Of a DNA stretch of 64,000 nt, positions 51,138 to 60,075 are shown piece after piece. Source of the stretch: VRUE01 sp963817945 (lineage in GTDB: Bacteria > Actinomycetota > Thermoleophilia > Solirubrobacterales > 70-9); NCBI GenBank assembly GCA_963817945.1, contig CAWFQH010000001.1, positions 744,001 to 808,000 on the forward strand, in the 5' to 3' direction. The notes beneath the pieces were generated by a model. The model was not told the origin of the DNA and did no database searches. It saw only the letters and a list, made by a program, of their open reading frames with translations. Position numbers and translations under genes: made by a program. How positions within the stretch are numbered: the first letter of the stretch is position 1; each line of letters begins with the position of its first letter.

Positions 51138-52000
51138 AGCTCTGCCGCTTCGAGCTATCCGCGGGAGGCGCCGCCCTCGGCATCGTCGAGGACGGCGAAG
51201 TCGCCGACCTCTCGTCGAGCGGAGCCCCAGCCGAACCGGCCGCGGCGCTGGCCGAAGTCGGCGAGGCCCGCCTGGCGGAGCTCGCCGCGGAGGCGCCACG
51301 CCTGCCGCTCGCCGACCTCCGCTTGCTGGCGCCGGCGGTGCCGCGCAAGTACCTGGCGATTGCCCTCAACTACGCCGAGCACGTCGAGGAGCTGGGCATG
51401 GACCCTCCCGAGGTGCCGACCTTCTTCAACAAGCAAGTCACCTGCGTGGTCGGCCCGGACGCCGAGATCCACATGCCGCGCGTCTCGACCTTTCTCGACT
51501 ACGAGGCAGAGCTAGCGCTCGTCATCGGCCGCCGCTGCCGCCACGTGCCGGTCGACCGGGCCCACGAGGTCATCGCCGGCTACACCTGCGCCAACGACGT
51601 CAGCGTGCGCGACTGGCAGGGGAAAGCCAAAACGATGACGATCGGCAAGTCCTTCGACACGCATGGCCCGCTGGGCCCGTGGCTGGTGACGGCCGCCGAG
51701 CTGGGCGACCCCCACGACCTCGGCATCCGCTGCGCGGTCGACGGCGAGCTGCGCCAGGACTCCCGCACGAGCGAGATGGTTTTCGATTGCTTCCAGCAGG
51801 TCTCCCACCTCTCCGAAGCCTTCACCCTGGAGCCCGGCGACGTAATCGCCACCGGCACCCCCTCGGGCGTCGCAATCGGCCGCAAGCCGATCCGCGACAA
51901 CCTGCTCAAGATCGGCAGCACGGTGACGGTGGAGATAGAGAAGATTGGCGGGCTTGACAACACCGTGGTTGAGGAACCCGACGGGTTCGTCACCGACTGA
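51134..52000 (+). CDS. Fumarylacetoacetate hydrolase family protein
   Basis: A 288-aa protein, GTG start. The C-terminal FAH domain has KYLAIALNYAEHVEELGM, FLDYEAELALVIGRRCRHVP, GYTCANDVSVRDWQ, KSFDTHGPLGPWLVTA and GDVIATGTPSGVAIG, with the metal-binding E-E-D set. It probably hydrolyses or decarboxylates an acylpyruvate or 2-keto-4-pentenoate-type substrate. It follows nfo in an overlapping pair and ends before a hairpin with a short T-run. Confidence 0.9.
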   Translation: MKLCRFELSAGGAALGIVEDGEVADLSSSGAPAEPAAALAEVGEARLAELAAEAPRLPLADLRLLAPAVPRKYLAIALNYAEHVEELGMDPPEVPTFFNKQVTCVVGPDAEIHMPRVSTFLDYEAELALVIGRRCRHVPVDRAHEVIAGYTCANDVSVRDWQGKAKTMTIGKSFDTHGPLGPWLVTAAELGDPHDLGIRCAVDGELRQDSRTSEMVFDCFQQVSHLSEAFTLEPGDVIATGTPSGVAIGRKPIRDNLLKIGSTVTVEIEKIGGLDNTVVEEPDGFVTD

Positions 52001-52029
52001 AGCTCAAAGGTGTCGCCGCCGCCTGAATC

Positions 52030-52050
52030 CCGACCGCGGGGTCGGATTTT
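52030..52050 (+). terminator. Rho-independent terminator-like hairpin before sdhA
   Basis: A perfect 6-bp stem CCGACC/GGTCGG with loop GCGG, followed by ATTTT. It lies 30 bases past the FAH-family gene and isolates the sdh operon. Confidence 0.65.
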
Positions 52051-52071
52051 GGAGCTATAGAGTCCGCCGCC

Positions 52072-53760
52072 GTGCCCACCCACGACGTACTGGTGATCGG
52101 GGCCGGCCTGGCCGGACAGAGGGCGGCTCTGGCAGCGGCCGAGCAGGGCGTCTCGGTCGGCATCCTCAGCAAGGTCCACCCGGTGCGCTCGCACTCCAAC
52201 GCCGCGCAGGGCGGCATCAATGCAGCTCTAAACCCCGGCGATTCGTGGGAGTCGCACGCTTTCGACACGGTCAAGGGCTCCGACTACCTGGGCGACCAGG
52301 ACGCGATCGAGATCATGTGCCGCGAGGCGCCGGAGGAGATCCTCCATCTCGAGCACCTCGGCGTCACCTTCCACCGCAACGAGGAGGGCAAGCTCGGCAC
52401 CCGCGCCTTCGGCGGCGCCTCGGCAGCCCGCACCTACTACGTCGCCGACATCACCGGCCAGGCGATCATGCACGTCCTCTACGAGCAGCTGATGAAGCAC
52501 TCCGAGACGGTTGCCCGCTACGAGGAGTGGTTCTGCACGGCGCTGGCGATGGACGAGAAAGGCGAGTGCTGCGGAGTCGTCACCCGCAACATCGCCGACG
52601 GCTCGATGCAGCTGTTCACCGCCAAGGCGGTGATCCTCGCCAGCGGCGGCAACGGGCAGGTCTGGCAGCCGACCACGAACGCGCTGATCTGCACCGGCGA
52701 CGGGATCGCGATGGCCTACCGGGCCGGGGCGAAGCTGATGGACATGGAGATGATCCAGTACCACCCGACGACCCTGGCGGGCAAGGGCTTCCTGATAACC
52801 GAGGGCGCGCGCGGCGAGGGCGCCCACCTGCTCAACGCCAAGGGCGAGCGCTTCATGGAGCGCTACGCGCCGAACAAGATGGAGCTGGCCTCGCGCGACG
52901 TCGTCTCGCGTGCCGAGCAGACCGAGATCAACGAGGGTCGTGGCTTCCCCGACGGGACCGTCGCACTCGATATCACCGTGGTGCCGCGCAAGCGCGTCCA
53001 CGAGGCCCTGCGCGAGATCGTCCTCGTCGGCCGCGACTTCGCCGGCGTCGACATCACCCGCGAACCGATCCGGATCAAGCCCGGCAACCACTACACGATG
53101 GGCGGCGTCAAGACCGACGTCGACGGCCGGACCGACATCCCCGGCCTCTACGCCGCCGGCGAGGTCGCCTGCGTCTCGGTCCACGGCGGCAACCGCCTCG
53201 GCGCCAACTCGCTTCTCGACACGCTGATCTTCGGTCGTCGCTCCGGCGCCGACGCCGCCGTCCGCGCCAAGCAGATCGCCGGCTCGCGGCCAACGCCGGG
53301 GGTGCTCAAGGCCGAGGAGGAGCAGATCGACGCGATTGCCGCCCGCGAGAAGGGCTCCGGCCGGCGCGTCTCGGAGATCAAGCGCGAGCTGGGCGAGACG
53401 ATGGACAAGCACGTGGCTGTTTTCCGCGAGGAGGCAGGCATCCAGGAGGCGCTGGAGACCGTGCGCCGGCTCAAGGGGGAGGCGCAGTCCGCCTACATCG
53501 ACGACAAGGGCAGCATCTTCAACCAGGACCTGCTTGCCGCAATCGAGCTGGGGTACATGCTGGACAACGCCGAGTGCACCTGCGTGGCGGCGCTCGAGCG
53601 CAAAGAGAGCCGCGGCGCCCAGTACAGGACCGACTTCCCCGAGCGCAACGACGAGGAGTGGCTCAAGCACATCGATCTGCAGCGCGGAGACGACGGGCCG
53701 GAGCTCTCATACTCAGAGGTGACGATCACCCAGTGGGAACCCGAAGAGAGGAAGTACTAG
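52072..53760 (+). CDS. sdhA: Succinate dehydrogenase / fumarate reductase flavoprotein subunit
   Basis: Catalytic subunit oxidising succinate with covalently bound FAD. The 562-aa protein has HDVLVIGAGLAGQRAALAAA (FAD), RSHSNAAQGGINAA with the likely FAD-linking His41, HRNEEGKLGTRAFGG, TEGARGEGAHLLN, the catalytic-Arg region KPGNHYTMGGVKTDVDGRTD and GLYAAGEVACVSVHGGNRLG. A GTG start follows the terminator hairpin by about 22 bases. It is the first gene of the sdhA-sdhB-CCG operon. No membrane anchor subunits (SdhC, SdhD) are adjacent. Confidence 0.95.
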   Translation: MPTHDVLVIGAGLAGQRAALAAAEQGVSVGILSKVHPVRSHSNAAQGGINAALNPGDSWESHAFDTVKGSDYLGDQDAIEIMCREAPEEILHLEHLGVTFHRNEEGKLGTRAFGGASAARTYYVADITGQAIMHVLYEQLMKHSETVARYEEWFCTALAMDEKGECCGVVTRNIADGSMQLFTAKAVILASGGNGQVWQPTTNALICTGDGIAMAYRAGAKLMDMEMIQYHPTTLAGKGFLITEGARGEGAHLLNAKGERFMERYAPNKMELASRDVVSRAEQTEINEGRGFPDGTVALDITVVPRKRVHEALREIVLVGRDFAGVDITREPIRIKPGNHYTMGGVKTDVDGRTDIPGLYAAGEVACVSVHGGNRLGANSLLDTLIFGRRSGADAAVRAKQIAGSRPTPGVLKAEEEQIDAIAAREKGSGRRVSEIKRELGETMDKHVAVFREEAGIQEALETVRRLKGEAQSAYIDDKGSIFNQDLLAAIELGYMLDNAECTCVAALERKESRGAQYRTDFPERNDEEWLKHIDLQRGDDGPELSYSEVTITQWEPEERKY

Positions 53761-53764
53761 GAGC

Positions 53765-55009
53765 ATGGCCACCTACACGCTGAAAGTGCGCCGCTACCAG
53801 CCCGAGAGCGGTGAGGCCCCTTACTGGGAGGAATTCGACGTCGACCTCGATCCCTCGCTCTCGGTCCTCGACGGGATCCTGCAGGCCAAGGACCGCGACG
53901 ACGGCTCGCTTGCCGTGCGCTGCTCCTGCCGGGCGGCGATCTGCGGCTCCTGCGGAATGAAGGTCAACGGCTCCTCGACCCTGGCCTGCAAGACCCAGCT
54001 GGGCGAGGCCCACGCCGCCGCCAACCGCCGAGACATAAGCGCCGCCTCCTCTGCTTCCGCGACGGCGCGGGGATCAGATATGGACGCGCCGTCGCTCCCG
54101 CGTCCGGGGGCGGCGCCTCCTCCCCGTGGAGCCGACGAGGAGTACGAACCGAAGCGCAACGGGAACGGGACCAACCCAATCGTGGTCGAACCGATGGGCA
54201 ACATGCCGGTGATCAAGGATCTGATCGTCGACATGGAGTCGACGCATTGGGAGAAGATCCGCCGCGTCACCCCCTGGCTGCTGCCGCACGGCGACCCACC
54301 CGAGCGCGAGTACGTGGTCGAGCCGGAGTCGATGATCGACGTGACCCAGTCGATGGCCTGCATCCAGTGCGGCGCCTGCGTCTCCTCCTGCCTCTCGATG
54401 GAGGCAGACCCGGAGTTCGTCGGGCCGGCGGCGCTGGCCAAGGCCTACCGCTTCGTCGGCGACCCACGCGACGGCGAGACGAAGGAGCGGCTGCACGACC
54501 TGGCCCACGACCCGCACGGAATCTACGACTGCACCCACTGCTTCAGCTGCATCGATGCCTGCCCCAAGGGCGTGGCGCCGATGGACCAGATCATGCGGCT
54601 GCGACGACTGGCCGCCGAGGAGGGCATCGACGATGACCCGAACAACGGCCACAACCACATGGAGGCCTTCACCGGGATCATTGAGAAGAAGGGGACGCTC
54701 GACGAGGCGATGTTGCTGCAGGAGTCCTACGCCCCGGGCGTCAAAGGCAAGCTGAAACCGACCAAAGGGGCGATCAAGGGTCTGCTCGGCTCGATCCCGA
54801 CCGGTCTTCGTGCCCTGAGGAGCGGCAAGGTGCGCTCGCTGGGACAGATGGTCCCGGGTGTCCATCACAAGCTTCCCGACCAGCACGACGTCAAAGCGAT
54901 CTACGAGCACGCCGAGGAACACGGCGAGGAACTGAACCTGTACATCAAGGGCGAGGGCGACGAGGAACTCGGCGCCGGCGAGGAGACCACGGAGGAGAGG
55001 CCCCGATGA
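53765..55009 (+). CDS. sdhB: Succinate dehydrogenase iron-sulfur subunit with internal insert and long C-terminal extension
   Basis: Electron-transfer subunit, 414 aa against the usual ~250. The [2Fe-2S] domain has CSCRAAICGSCGMKV (Cys near 60-73) and LACKTQ. The C-terminal ferredoxin-like domain has MACIQCGACVSSCLS and CTHCFSCIDACPKGV for the other clusters. Between them, about residues 85-140 are extra, Ala/Ser/Pro-rich, and carry a strong palindrome (see 54039-54116). A C-terminal extension from about 300 (MEAFTGIIEKKGTLDEAMLL onward) resembles that of SdhB proteins paired with CCG-domain subunits. It starts 4 bases after sdhA and overlaps the next gene by 4. Confidence 0.92.
   Translation: MATYTLKVRRYQPESGEAPYWEEFDVDLDPSLSVLDGILQAKDRDDGSLAVRCSCRAAICGSCGMKVNGSSTLACKTQLGEAHAAANRRDISAASSASATARGSDMDAPSLPRPGAAPPPRGADEEYEPKRNGNGTNPIVVEPMGNMPVIKDLIVDMESTHWEKIRRVTPWLLPHGDPPEREYVVEPESMIDVTQSMACIQCGACVSSCLSMEADPEFVGPAALAKAYRFVGDPRDGETKERLHDLAHDPHGIYDCTHCFSCIDACPKGVAPMDQIMRLRRLAAEEGIDDDPNNGHNHMEAFTGIIEKKGTLDEAMLLQESYAPGVKGKLKPTKGAIKGLLGSIPTGLRALRSGKVRSLGQMVPGVHHKLPDQHDVKAIYEHAEEHGEELNLYIKGEGDEELGAGEETTEERPR
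54039..54116 (-). repeat. Palindromic element inside sdhB, possible diverged third copy
   Basis: An outer 8-bp stem GCGCCGCC/GGCGGCGC (54039-54046, 54109-54116) and an inner perfect 11-bp stem (54059-54069 with 54085-54095, loop 54070-54084). Read on the minus strand, the bases between the two stems resemble the shared blocks of the elements at 1301 and 60068: GGACGCGGGAG against GGACGCAGGGAG, and GAGGAGGCGGC against GAGGACGCMGC. It encodes part of the extra SdhB segment. The relationship is suggestive only. Confidence 0.4.
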
Positions 55010-55920
55010 GCAACGGAGACGCGATCAAGGTCGCCTACTGGCCGGGCTGCGTGTCGCGCGGCTTCACGCCCGAGCTGCACGGCTCGATGGCCCTGGTTGC
55101 CGAGCGCCTCGGAATCGAGCTGGTCGAACTGGACCGCGCCAACTGCTGCGGCGCCGGCGTCATCGCCGAGCACAATCAGGAGCTAGCCGACACCTTGAAT
55201 GCCCGCACGTTCGCGCTCGCCCAGCAGACCGGCCTCGCGATGATGAACATCTGCTCGACCTGCCAGGGAGCGCAGTCGGAGTGCCAGCAGCGCCTCGATG
55301 CCGACTCCGCCTACCGCGCCCACATCAACGAGGTGCTGAGTGGGCAGGGGCTCGCCTACGAGAAGGGCAAGGACGGCTTCACCAACAAGAACTTCCTCTG
55401 GCTGCTGGTTGAGGACTACGGGCTCGATCGCCTCGCCGAGAAGGTCATGCGGCCGCTCTCGGGACTGCGGGTCGGCCCCTTCTACGGCTGCTACATCGTC
55501 CGCCCCAAGCACCGCCTCGGCTACGACGAGCACCCCGACCGCGACCTCTACCTGGAGCAGCTGATCGAGTTGCTCGGCGGCGAGGTGGTCGAGTACGACG
55601 GCGCCCGCAAGTGCTGCGGCTTCCCGGTGATCACGATGAACCGCGAGACCTCGCTGCGCCAAGCCGGTACCCACGTCGGTGACGCGCTCGACGCCGGCGC
55701 CGACTGCCTGGTCACCCCCTGCCCGCTCTGCCACCTCAACCTGGACATGCAGCAACCCGAGGCAGCCAAGATCGTCAACCGGGACCTCGGCCTCGCGGTG
55801 CTGCACCTTCCGCAGCTAGTCGGCCTCGCGCTCGGCTTCGAGCCGAAGCAGCTCGGCATGGGCAAGCACATCGCCTCGACCGGCTGGGTCGAGGAGCGGC
55901 TGGCCAGCATCCCCGCCTGA
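55006..55920 (+). CDS. CCG-domain (HdrB-like) third subunit of type E succinate dehydrogenase
   Basis: A 304-aa protein with two CCG domains, as in HdrB and in SdhE/SdhC of non-classical succinate:quinone oxidoreductases. Copy 1: YWPGCVSRG, LDRANCCGAGVIAEHN and MNICSTCQGAQ. Copy 2: GPFYGCYIVRP, ARKCCGFPVITMN and TPCPLCHLNLD. The Cys pattern binds a noncubane iron-sulfur cluster in HdrB. It would replace the heme-binding membrane anchor and pass electrons to quinone through membrane-associated helices. It overlaps sdhB by 4 bases and is followed by a hairpin. Confidence 0.88.
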   Translation: MSNGDAIKVAYWPGCVSRGFTPELHGSMALVAERLGIELVELDRANCCGAGVIAEHNQELADTLNARTFALAQQTGLAMMNICSTCQGAQSECQQRLDADSAYRAHINEVLSGQGLAYEKGKDGFTNKNFLWLLVEDYGLDRLAEKVMRPLSGLRVGPFYGCYIVRPKHRLGYDEHPDRDLYLEQLIELLGGEVVEYDGARKCCGFPVITMNRETSLRQAGTHVGDALDAGADCLVTPCPLCHLNLDMQQPEAAKIVNRDLGLAVLHLPQLVGLALGFEPKQLGMGKHIASTGWVEERLASIPA

Positions 55921-55924
55921 TCGT

Positions 55925-55940
55925 CCCGCTTATTTGCGGG
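55925..55940. terminator. Bidirectional terminator-like hairpin between sdh operon and tRNA-Phe
   Basis: A perfect 5-bp stem CCCGC/GCGGG with loop TTATTT, between the CCG-subunit stop and the convergent tRNA gene. Confidence 0.5.
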
Positions 55941-55952
55941 CCCAGGAGGGAA

Positions 55953-56025
55953 TGGCGAGGGCCGGAATCGAACCGGCGACACCACGATTTTCAGTCGTGT
56001 GCTCTACCAACTGAGCTACCTCGCC
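55953..56025 (-). tRNA. tRNA-Phe (GAA)
   Basis: The minus strand folds as a full cloverleaf: acceptor GGCGAGG/CCTCGCC, D-arm with AGCTCAGTTGGTAGAGC, anticodon stem CACGA/TCGTG with loop CTGAAAA (anticodon GAA), and T-arm CCGGTTCGATTCCGG. The 3' CCA is not encoded (A then TTC). No integrase or attachment-site repeat is seen beside it. Confidence 0.97.
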
Positions 56026-56104
56026 TCGCAAGGAACGCGGTGTGGGGTGCCGCGCAGTCGGAAGGCTAGCGCCCGGCGGAATCGGCGGCTGATTGCATGG
56101 GGGC

Positions 56105-57283
56105 GTGCGTGGGATCGGTGCAGCGCTGGCACTGGCCGCCGTCGGCACGGCGGCGACGCTCGCCCTCTCGGGCGGAGCGGCGACCGATCCGCCGATGCCG
56201 CAGGGGTTCCCCGGCGTGCGGCCATCGTTCCTCGGCGGCGCTGCGGTGGCGGGGGACGGCGAGCGCCGCTGGCTGGCGCGATCCAGACCCCTCGCGGCAG
56301 CGGCCCCGGCCTGGGCGAGGAGGTTGCAGGCGCGCTCCCTGCTCGTACTGCGAGCCCTGACCGACCTGCGCAGCGGCGTCGCCGTGGCCGGAGCGCGGCC
56401 AGGATGGGCGTACGTCTGGCCGCGCGATGCCTCCGCCGTTGCCATCGCCCTCGCCCGGGCCGGCTATCGGTCAGAGGCACGGCGGATCGTGCGCTTTCTG
56501 CACGACCTCGACCTTGATGCGGCGGCGCGGTTTTACGCCAACGGCGAGCCAGTCCCGGGGCGTGACGCGCAGGGCGATGCGACCGCTTGGGTCGCCGCGG
56601 CCGCGCAAGCGGCCGCGATCGTCCCTCGGCGAAGCTCCTCAACCCGCTTGACGGCTCTCGTTCGCTCTATCGAGTGGCGCGACCGCGCCGATTACCAGGA
56701 GAAAGAGGACGGCGACTACCTCGGCAACGCGATCGCCTCCGGCATCTCGGCGGGGCGCCTACAGAAAGCGTTCGCGTCGCCGCGAGGACTGGTGCGGCGG
56801 GCTGGCGACTTTCGGTCCGGTCTCGACACGGCCGCCGCCTGGGCGGTGCGCCCGTTTACGCAGCCGGACCTGTTTGAGCGCGCGCGCCGGACGCTGCTGC
56901 GGTTCGCAGCGGCGAGCGGCAGGTTTGGCCTCCTCCCTTCGGAGGACTGGGATGGCGGTGAGGACCCGTGGACGGCGCCAACCGCCTGGACTGCCTGGAG
57001 CCTCGCGGCGCTCGCGCGCGAGGACGGTCGCACCGGGGCTTTCGCGCGGGCCCGTCGCGAGCAGCGAGCCGCGCTCCGCTTGATCGCGGCCCTGCGCCGC
57101 ACTGCGACGCCGCTCGGCCTCTTGCCCGAGCGCGTGGACGCGGAGACCGGCGCGCCGCGCTCGACCACGCCGCTCGCCTGGTCCCACGCCTTCGCGATCC
57201 TCGCCCTGCGCGAGCTCTGGCCAGGGGTGGGGGCAGTTGACCGACCTATACGGTGGTCAACTGCACCCAGGTCGCCTAGATAG
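56105..57283 (+). CDS. Secreted glucoamylase-like (GH15-type alpha/alpha-barrel) protein
   Basis: A 392-aa protein with a signal peptide (IGAALALAAVGTAATLALSGG). The helical barrel domain has GWAYVWPRDASAVAIALARAGY, as in GH15 enzymes where WPRD binds substrate, FLHDLDLDAAARFYANG, LLPSEDWDGGEDPWTAPTAWTAWSLA and a late TPLAWSHAFAILAL. It may hydrolyse alpha-glucans or trehalose at the cell surface. GTG start chosen for the signal peptide; a TTG lies 12 bases upstream. Its last codons overlap a 10-bp palindrome and the convergent LOG-fold gene by 8 bases. Confidence 0.8.
   Translation: MRGIGAALALAAVGTAATLALSGGAATDPPMPQGFPGVRPSFLGGAAVAGDGERRWLARSRPLAAAAPAWARRLQARSLLVLRALTDLRSGVAVAGARPGWAYVWPRDASAVAIALARAGYRSEARRIVRFLHDLDLDAAARFYANGEPVPGRDAQGDATAWVAAAAQAAAIVPRRSSSTRLTALVRSIEWRDRADYQEKEDGDYLGNAIASGISAGRLQKAFASPRGLVRRAGDFRSGLDTAAAWAVRPFTQPDLFERARRTLLRFAAASGRFGLLPSEDWDGGEDPWTAPTAWTAWSLAALAREDGRTGAFARARREQRAALRLIAALRRTATPLGLLPERVDAETGAPRSTTPLAWSHAFAILALRELWPGVGAVDRPIRWSTAPRSPR
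57233..57264. terminator. Bidirectional terminator-like palindrome
   Basis: GCAGTTGACC (57233-57242) and GGTCAACTGC (57255-57264) form a perfect 10-bp stem around a 12-base loop. It lies within the last codons of the GH15-like gene and just beyond the stop of the convergent LOG-fold gene. Confidence 0.5.
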
Positions 57284-57761
57284 CCGCGAGGGCGGCGCTG
57301 ACAGCCTCCTCGGGCGTCGAGGCAGCGAGGATGCCCGGGGCAGACTCCATCGCACCCTCGCCGCGCAGCGTCCAGCTGCGCAGGGCGATCACCGGGCGGC
57401 CGATCGCTCGCGCGAAGCCGATCTCCGAGAGGGTCCCCCACTCGCCGCCGACGGCGATCGTCGCCTCCCCCGAGGCGACGACGGCGAGGTTGCGGCCGTG
57501 GCCGATGCCGCTGGCGACGACATGCGTGCAGTAGGGGTTGGCGTCTCCCGGCTCGGTCGTCGGCACGATTCCGACCACCGTCCCGCCGGCCTCCGCCGCA
57601 CCGCGTGCCGCGGCCTCCATCACGCCCCCGCGGCCGCCGCAAACCACGACCGCGCCGGCGTCGGCCAGCCCTTTGCCGACCGCCTCCGCCAGCTGCGCCA
57701 GCTCCGAACCCTGCTCGCACCGGCCCGAGCCGATCACCGCCACCTGCCTGCTCCTCGACAC
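57276..57761 (-). CDS. SLOG/LOG-like Rossmann protein (TIGR00725 type)
   Basis: A 161-aa nucleotide-binding protein: QVAVIGSGRCEQGSE at the N-terminus, AGAVVVCGGRGGVMEAAARGAAEAGG, GIVPTTEPGDANPYCTHVV and SGEATIAVGGEWGTLSEIGFA, the family's GGxxGTxxE motif. It is shorter than LOG phosphoribohydrolases and may bind rather than cleave a nucleotide. It lies 37 bases downstream of the helicase gene on the same strand. Confidence 0.82.
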   Translation of the reverse strand: MSRSRQVAVIGSGRCEQGSELAQLAEAVGKGLADAGAVVVCGGRGGVMEAAARGAAEAGGTVVGIVPTTEPGDANPYCTHVVASGIGHGRNLAVVASGEATIAVGGEWGTLSEIGFARAIGRPVIALRSWTLRGEGAMESAPGILAASTPEEAVSAALAAI

Positions 57762-57798
57762 GCCGCGATGATTGCGCGTGGCCCGGCCGGCAACCGGC

Positions 57799-60075
57799 TC
57801 AGGCGGCCTGCATGGTCCTCATCAGCTCCAGCGCCCCGGCCTTGTGCAACGGTTCGTTGAGGTTGCCGCACTTGGGGCTCTGCACGCAGGAGGGGCAGCC
57901 TGACTCGCAGGGGCACTCGCCGATCAGCCGCTCGGCGTCGCCCAGGAGGCGCTCGAACTGCTCGTAGCCACGCAGCGAGATGCCGACCCCGCCCGGATGG
58001 CCATCGTAGATGAAGATCGTCGAGCGGCCGGTCTGGAAGTGGACGTTGGTCGAGAGGCCACCGATGTCCCAGCGGTCGCACATCGCGATCAGCGGCAGCA
58101 CCGCGATCTGGCCGTGCTCGGTCGCGTGCAGGGCGCCGAGCAGGACGTCGGGCGGCAGCGCGCCGCTGAGCCGCTCCGGCAGCACGTACCAGAGTGCCTG
58201 GGTGACGAAATGCTGCTCGGGCAGCTCCAGCGCGACGACGTCGATCGGTTCCTGATCGGAGATCGAGACGCGCTGGAAGGCGATCACCTGCTCGGTTACC
58301 GAGACTTCTCCGAAGTGCAGCTCAACACCGGCGATGGACCGCTGCTCGCGGACCCGCTCAATGTAGATCTCGGTCTCCTTTTTGGGGCGCGTATACCAGT
58401 CGCCGTCGAAGCGGGAGACGATCGCCCGCCGGCCCTCGACGTCGAGCTGCTCGACCTCGTAGGAGCGGCCGAGGTGGAGGTAGACGGCACCGGGGTGAAT
58501 CGTGGTGAAGGCACGCTCTGCCTCGACCAGGCCGAGCATCTCGCCCGATTCGCGCTCGATCACCGCCACCGAGTCGCTCGAGGCCGAGCGCAGGGCGATC
58601 TTGGCGGCGACGAAGCCGCTACTGCGCGGCAACAGCTTGCCGCCGGCTCGGCGTAGCTCACCGGCCGAGGCCAGCCGCTCCGCCCGCTCCTGCCACTGCT
58701 CGCCGAAGATCCCATCGTCCTCGGCGCTGAGCGGCAGCTCGTAGGCGGCCGCGACCAGGTGCCGGGCCGCGATCTGCTCGCTTTCGTGATCGAGGATCGC
58801 CGCCTCCACGGGACGACCGATGAACTCCTCGGGATGGCGGCAGAAGAACTGGTCGAGCGCGTCCTGCCCGGCGACGTAGACAGCTAGCCCGCGCCGTCGC
58901 CGGCCCGCGCGGCCCCACATCTGTCGCAGGCTGGCGACCGTCCCAGGGAAGGTGACGCAGATCGCCGCGTCGAGCTCGCCGATGTCGATCCCCAGCTCGA
59001 GCGCGTCGGTGGCGACCACCGCCAGCAGCTCGCCCTGCGCCAGGCGCGCCTCGATCTCGCGCCGCTGCTGCGGCGTGTAGCCGCCGCGGTAGGGGGCGAT
59101 CCGCTCCGCCAGCTCCGGTTTCCCGCGTGCCGTCAAGTTGTCGCGGGTGAAGCGCTGGATCAGCTCGATTCCGCGCCGGCTCTTGAGAAAGCAGATCGTC
59201 CGCACCCCCTGCGAGACCAGCTCCGCCAGCAGGTCGGCCGCCTCGCCGAGGGCCGAGCGCCGCGTCCCGCTGGCCTTGTCGATCAGCGGCGGGTTCCACA
59301 TCGCGATCTCGCGGCCGGTCCGCGGCGCACCGTCGTCGTCGAGGAGCTCGAACGGCTCGCCGACGAGGCGCTCGGCCAGCTCGACCGGGTTGGCGATCGT
59401 CGCCGAGGCGAGCAGGAAGCGCGGCTCCGAGCCGTAGGCGCGGGCGATCCGCCGCAGCCGCCTCAGCACGTTGGCGACGTGGGACCCGAGCACGCCGCGG
59501 TAAGTGTGCGCCTCGTCGACGACCACCCAGCCGAGGTTGGCGAGGAAGTCGCCCCAGCTCTTGTGGTTGGGCAGGATCCCGACGTGGAGCATGTCGGGGT
59601 TGGTGAGGACGAGGTTGTTGCGGCGCCGGATCGAGGGACGCTCCTCGCGGGGCGTGTCGCCGTCGTAGATCGCCTCGCGCAGGTGCGGCGGTCGCAGTGC
59701 GGCAAGCTTGCGTGCCTGGTCCTGCGCCAGCGCCTTGGTCGGGTAGAGGTAGAGGGCGCGGCGCTTGGCGTCGCGGGCGATCCCGTCGAGGACCGGCAGG
59801 TTGAAGGCGAGGCTCTTGCCCGAGGCGGTGCCGCTGGTGAGAACGAGGTTGGAGTCCGCAGCGGTCTCCAGCGCCTGGCGCTGGTGCGAGTAGAGGCGCT
59901 CAATGCCGCTCCTGCGCAGCGCCTCGACAAGGCCGGGATCGAGCGAGGACGGCAGCGCCACCGGCTGCGCCGGTCGCTCCTGCTCGGAGCTCTCGGCGAC
60001 GATGCGACCGTCGCGTCGGGCCGGGTCGATCGCCACCGACCACGGATGCTCCAGCAACGACCGGGAGGCCGTCAT
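57799..60075 (-). CDS. DEAD/DEAH-box helicase with DUF1998-type C-terminus (YprA/Hrq1-like)
   Basis: A 758-aa superfamily 2 helicase. YSHQRQALETA (Q-motif region), Walker A TSGTASGKSLAF (about 79-90), DEAH in VVVDEAHTYRGVLGSH, LLASATIANP, TDALELGIDIGELDAAI and MWGRAGRRRRGL. The C-terminal domain carries four Cys, CPCESGCPSCVQSPKCGN, typical of DUF1998/MrfB-like helicases that work in DNA repair. The start codon lies within the palindromic element at 60068-60138 and overlaps the folP stop by 4 bases (ATGA), so expression is tied to folP and to that hairpin. Confidence 0.92.
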   Translation of the reverse strand: MTASRSLLEHPWSVAIDPARRDGRIVAESSEQERPAQPVALPSSLDPGLVEALRRSGIERLYSHQRQALETAADSNLVLTSGTASGKSLAFNLPVLDGIARDAKRRALYLYPTKALAQDQARKLAALRPPHLREAIYDGDTPREERPSIRRRNNLVLTNPDMLHVGILPNHKSWGDFLANLGWVVVDEAHTYRGVLGSHVANVLRRLRRIARAYGSEPRFLLASATIANPVELAERLVGEPFELLDDDGAPRTGREIAMWNPPLIDKASGTRRSALGEAADLLAELVSQGVRTICFLKSRRGIELIQRFTRDNLTARGKPELAERIAPYRGGYTPQQRREIEARLAQGELLAVVATDALELGIDIGELDAAICVTFPGTVASLRQMWGRAGRRRRGLAVYVAGQDALDQFFCRHPEEFIGRPVEAAILDHESEQIAARHLVAAAYELPLSAEDDGIFGEQWQERAERLASAGELRRAGGKLLPRSSGFVAAKIALRSASSDSVAVIERESGEMLGLVEAERAFTTIHPGAVYLHLGRSYEVEQLDVEGRRAIVSRFDGDWYTRPKKETEIYIERVREQRSIAGVELHFGEVSVTEQVIAFQRVSISDQEPIDVVALELPEQHFVTQALWYVLPERLSGALPPDVLLGALHATEHGQIAVLPLIAMCDRWDIGGLSTNVHFQTGRSTIFIYDGHPGGVGISLRGYEQFERLLGDAERLIGECPCESGCPSCVQSPKCGNLNEPLHKAGALELMRTMQAA

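Noticed and set aside
55953..56025. Integration site at tRNA-Phe
   Set aside because: No integrase gene, no repeat of the tRNA 3' end and no change in gene character next to it.
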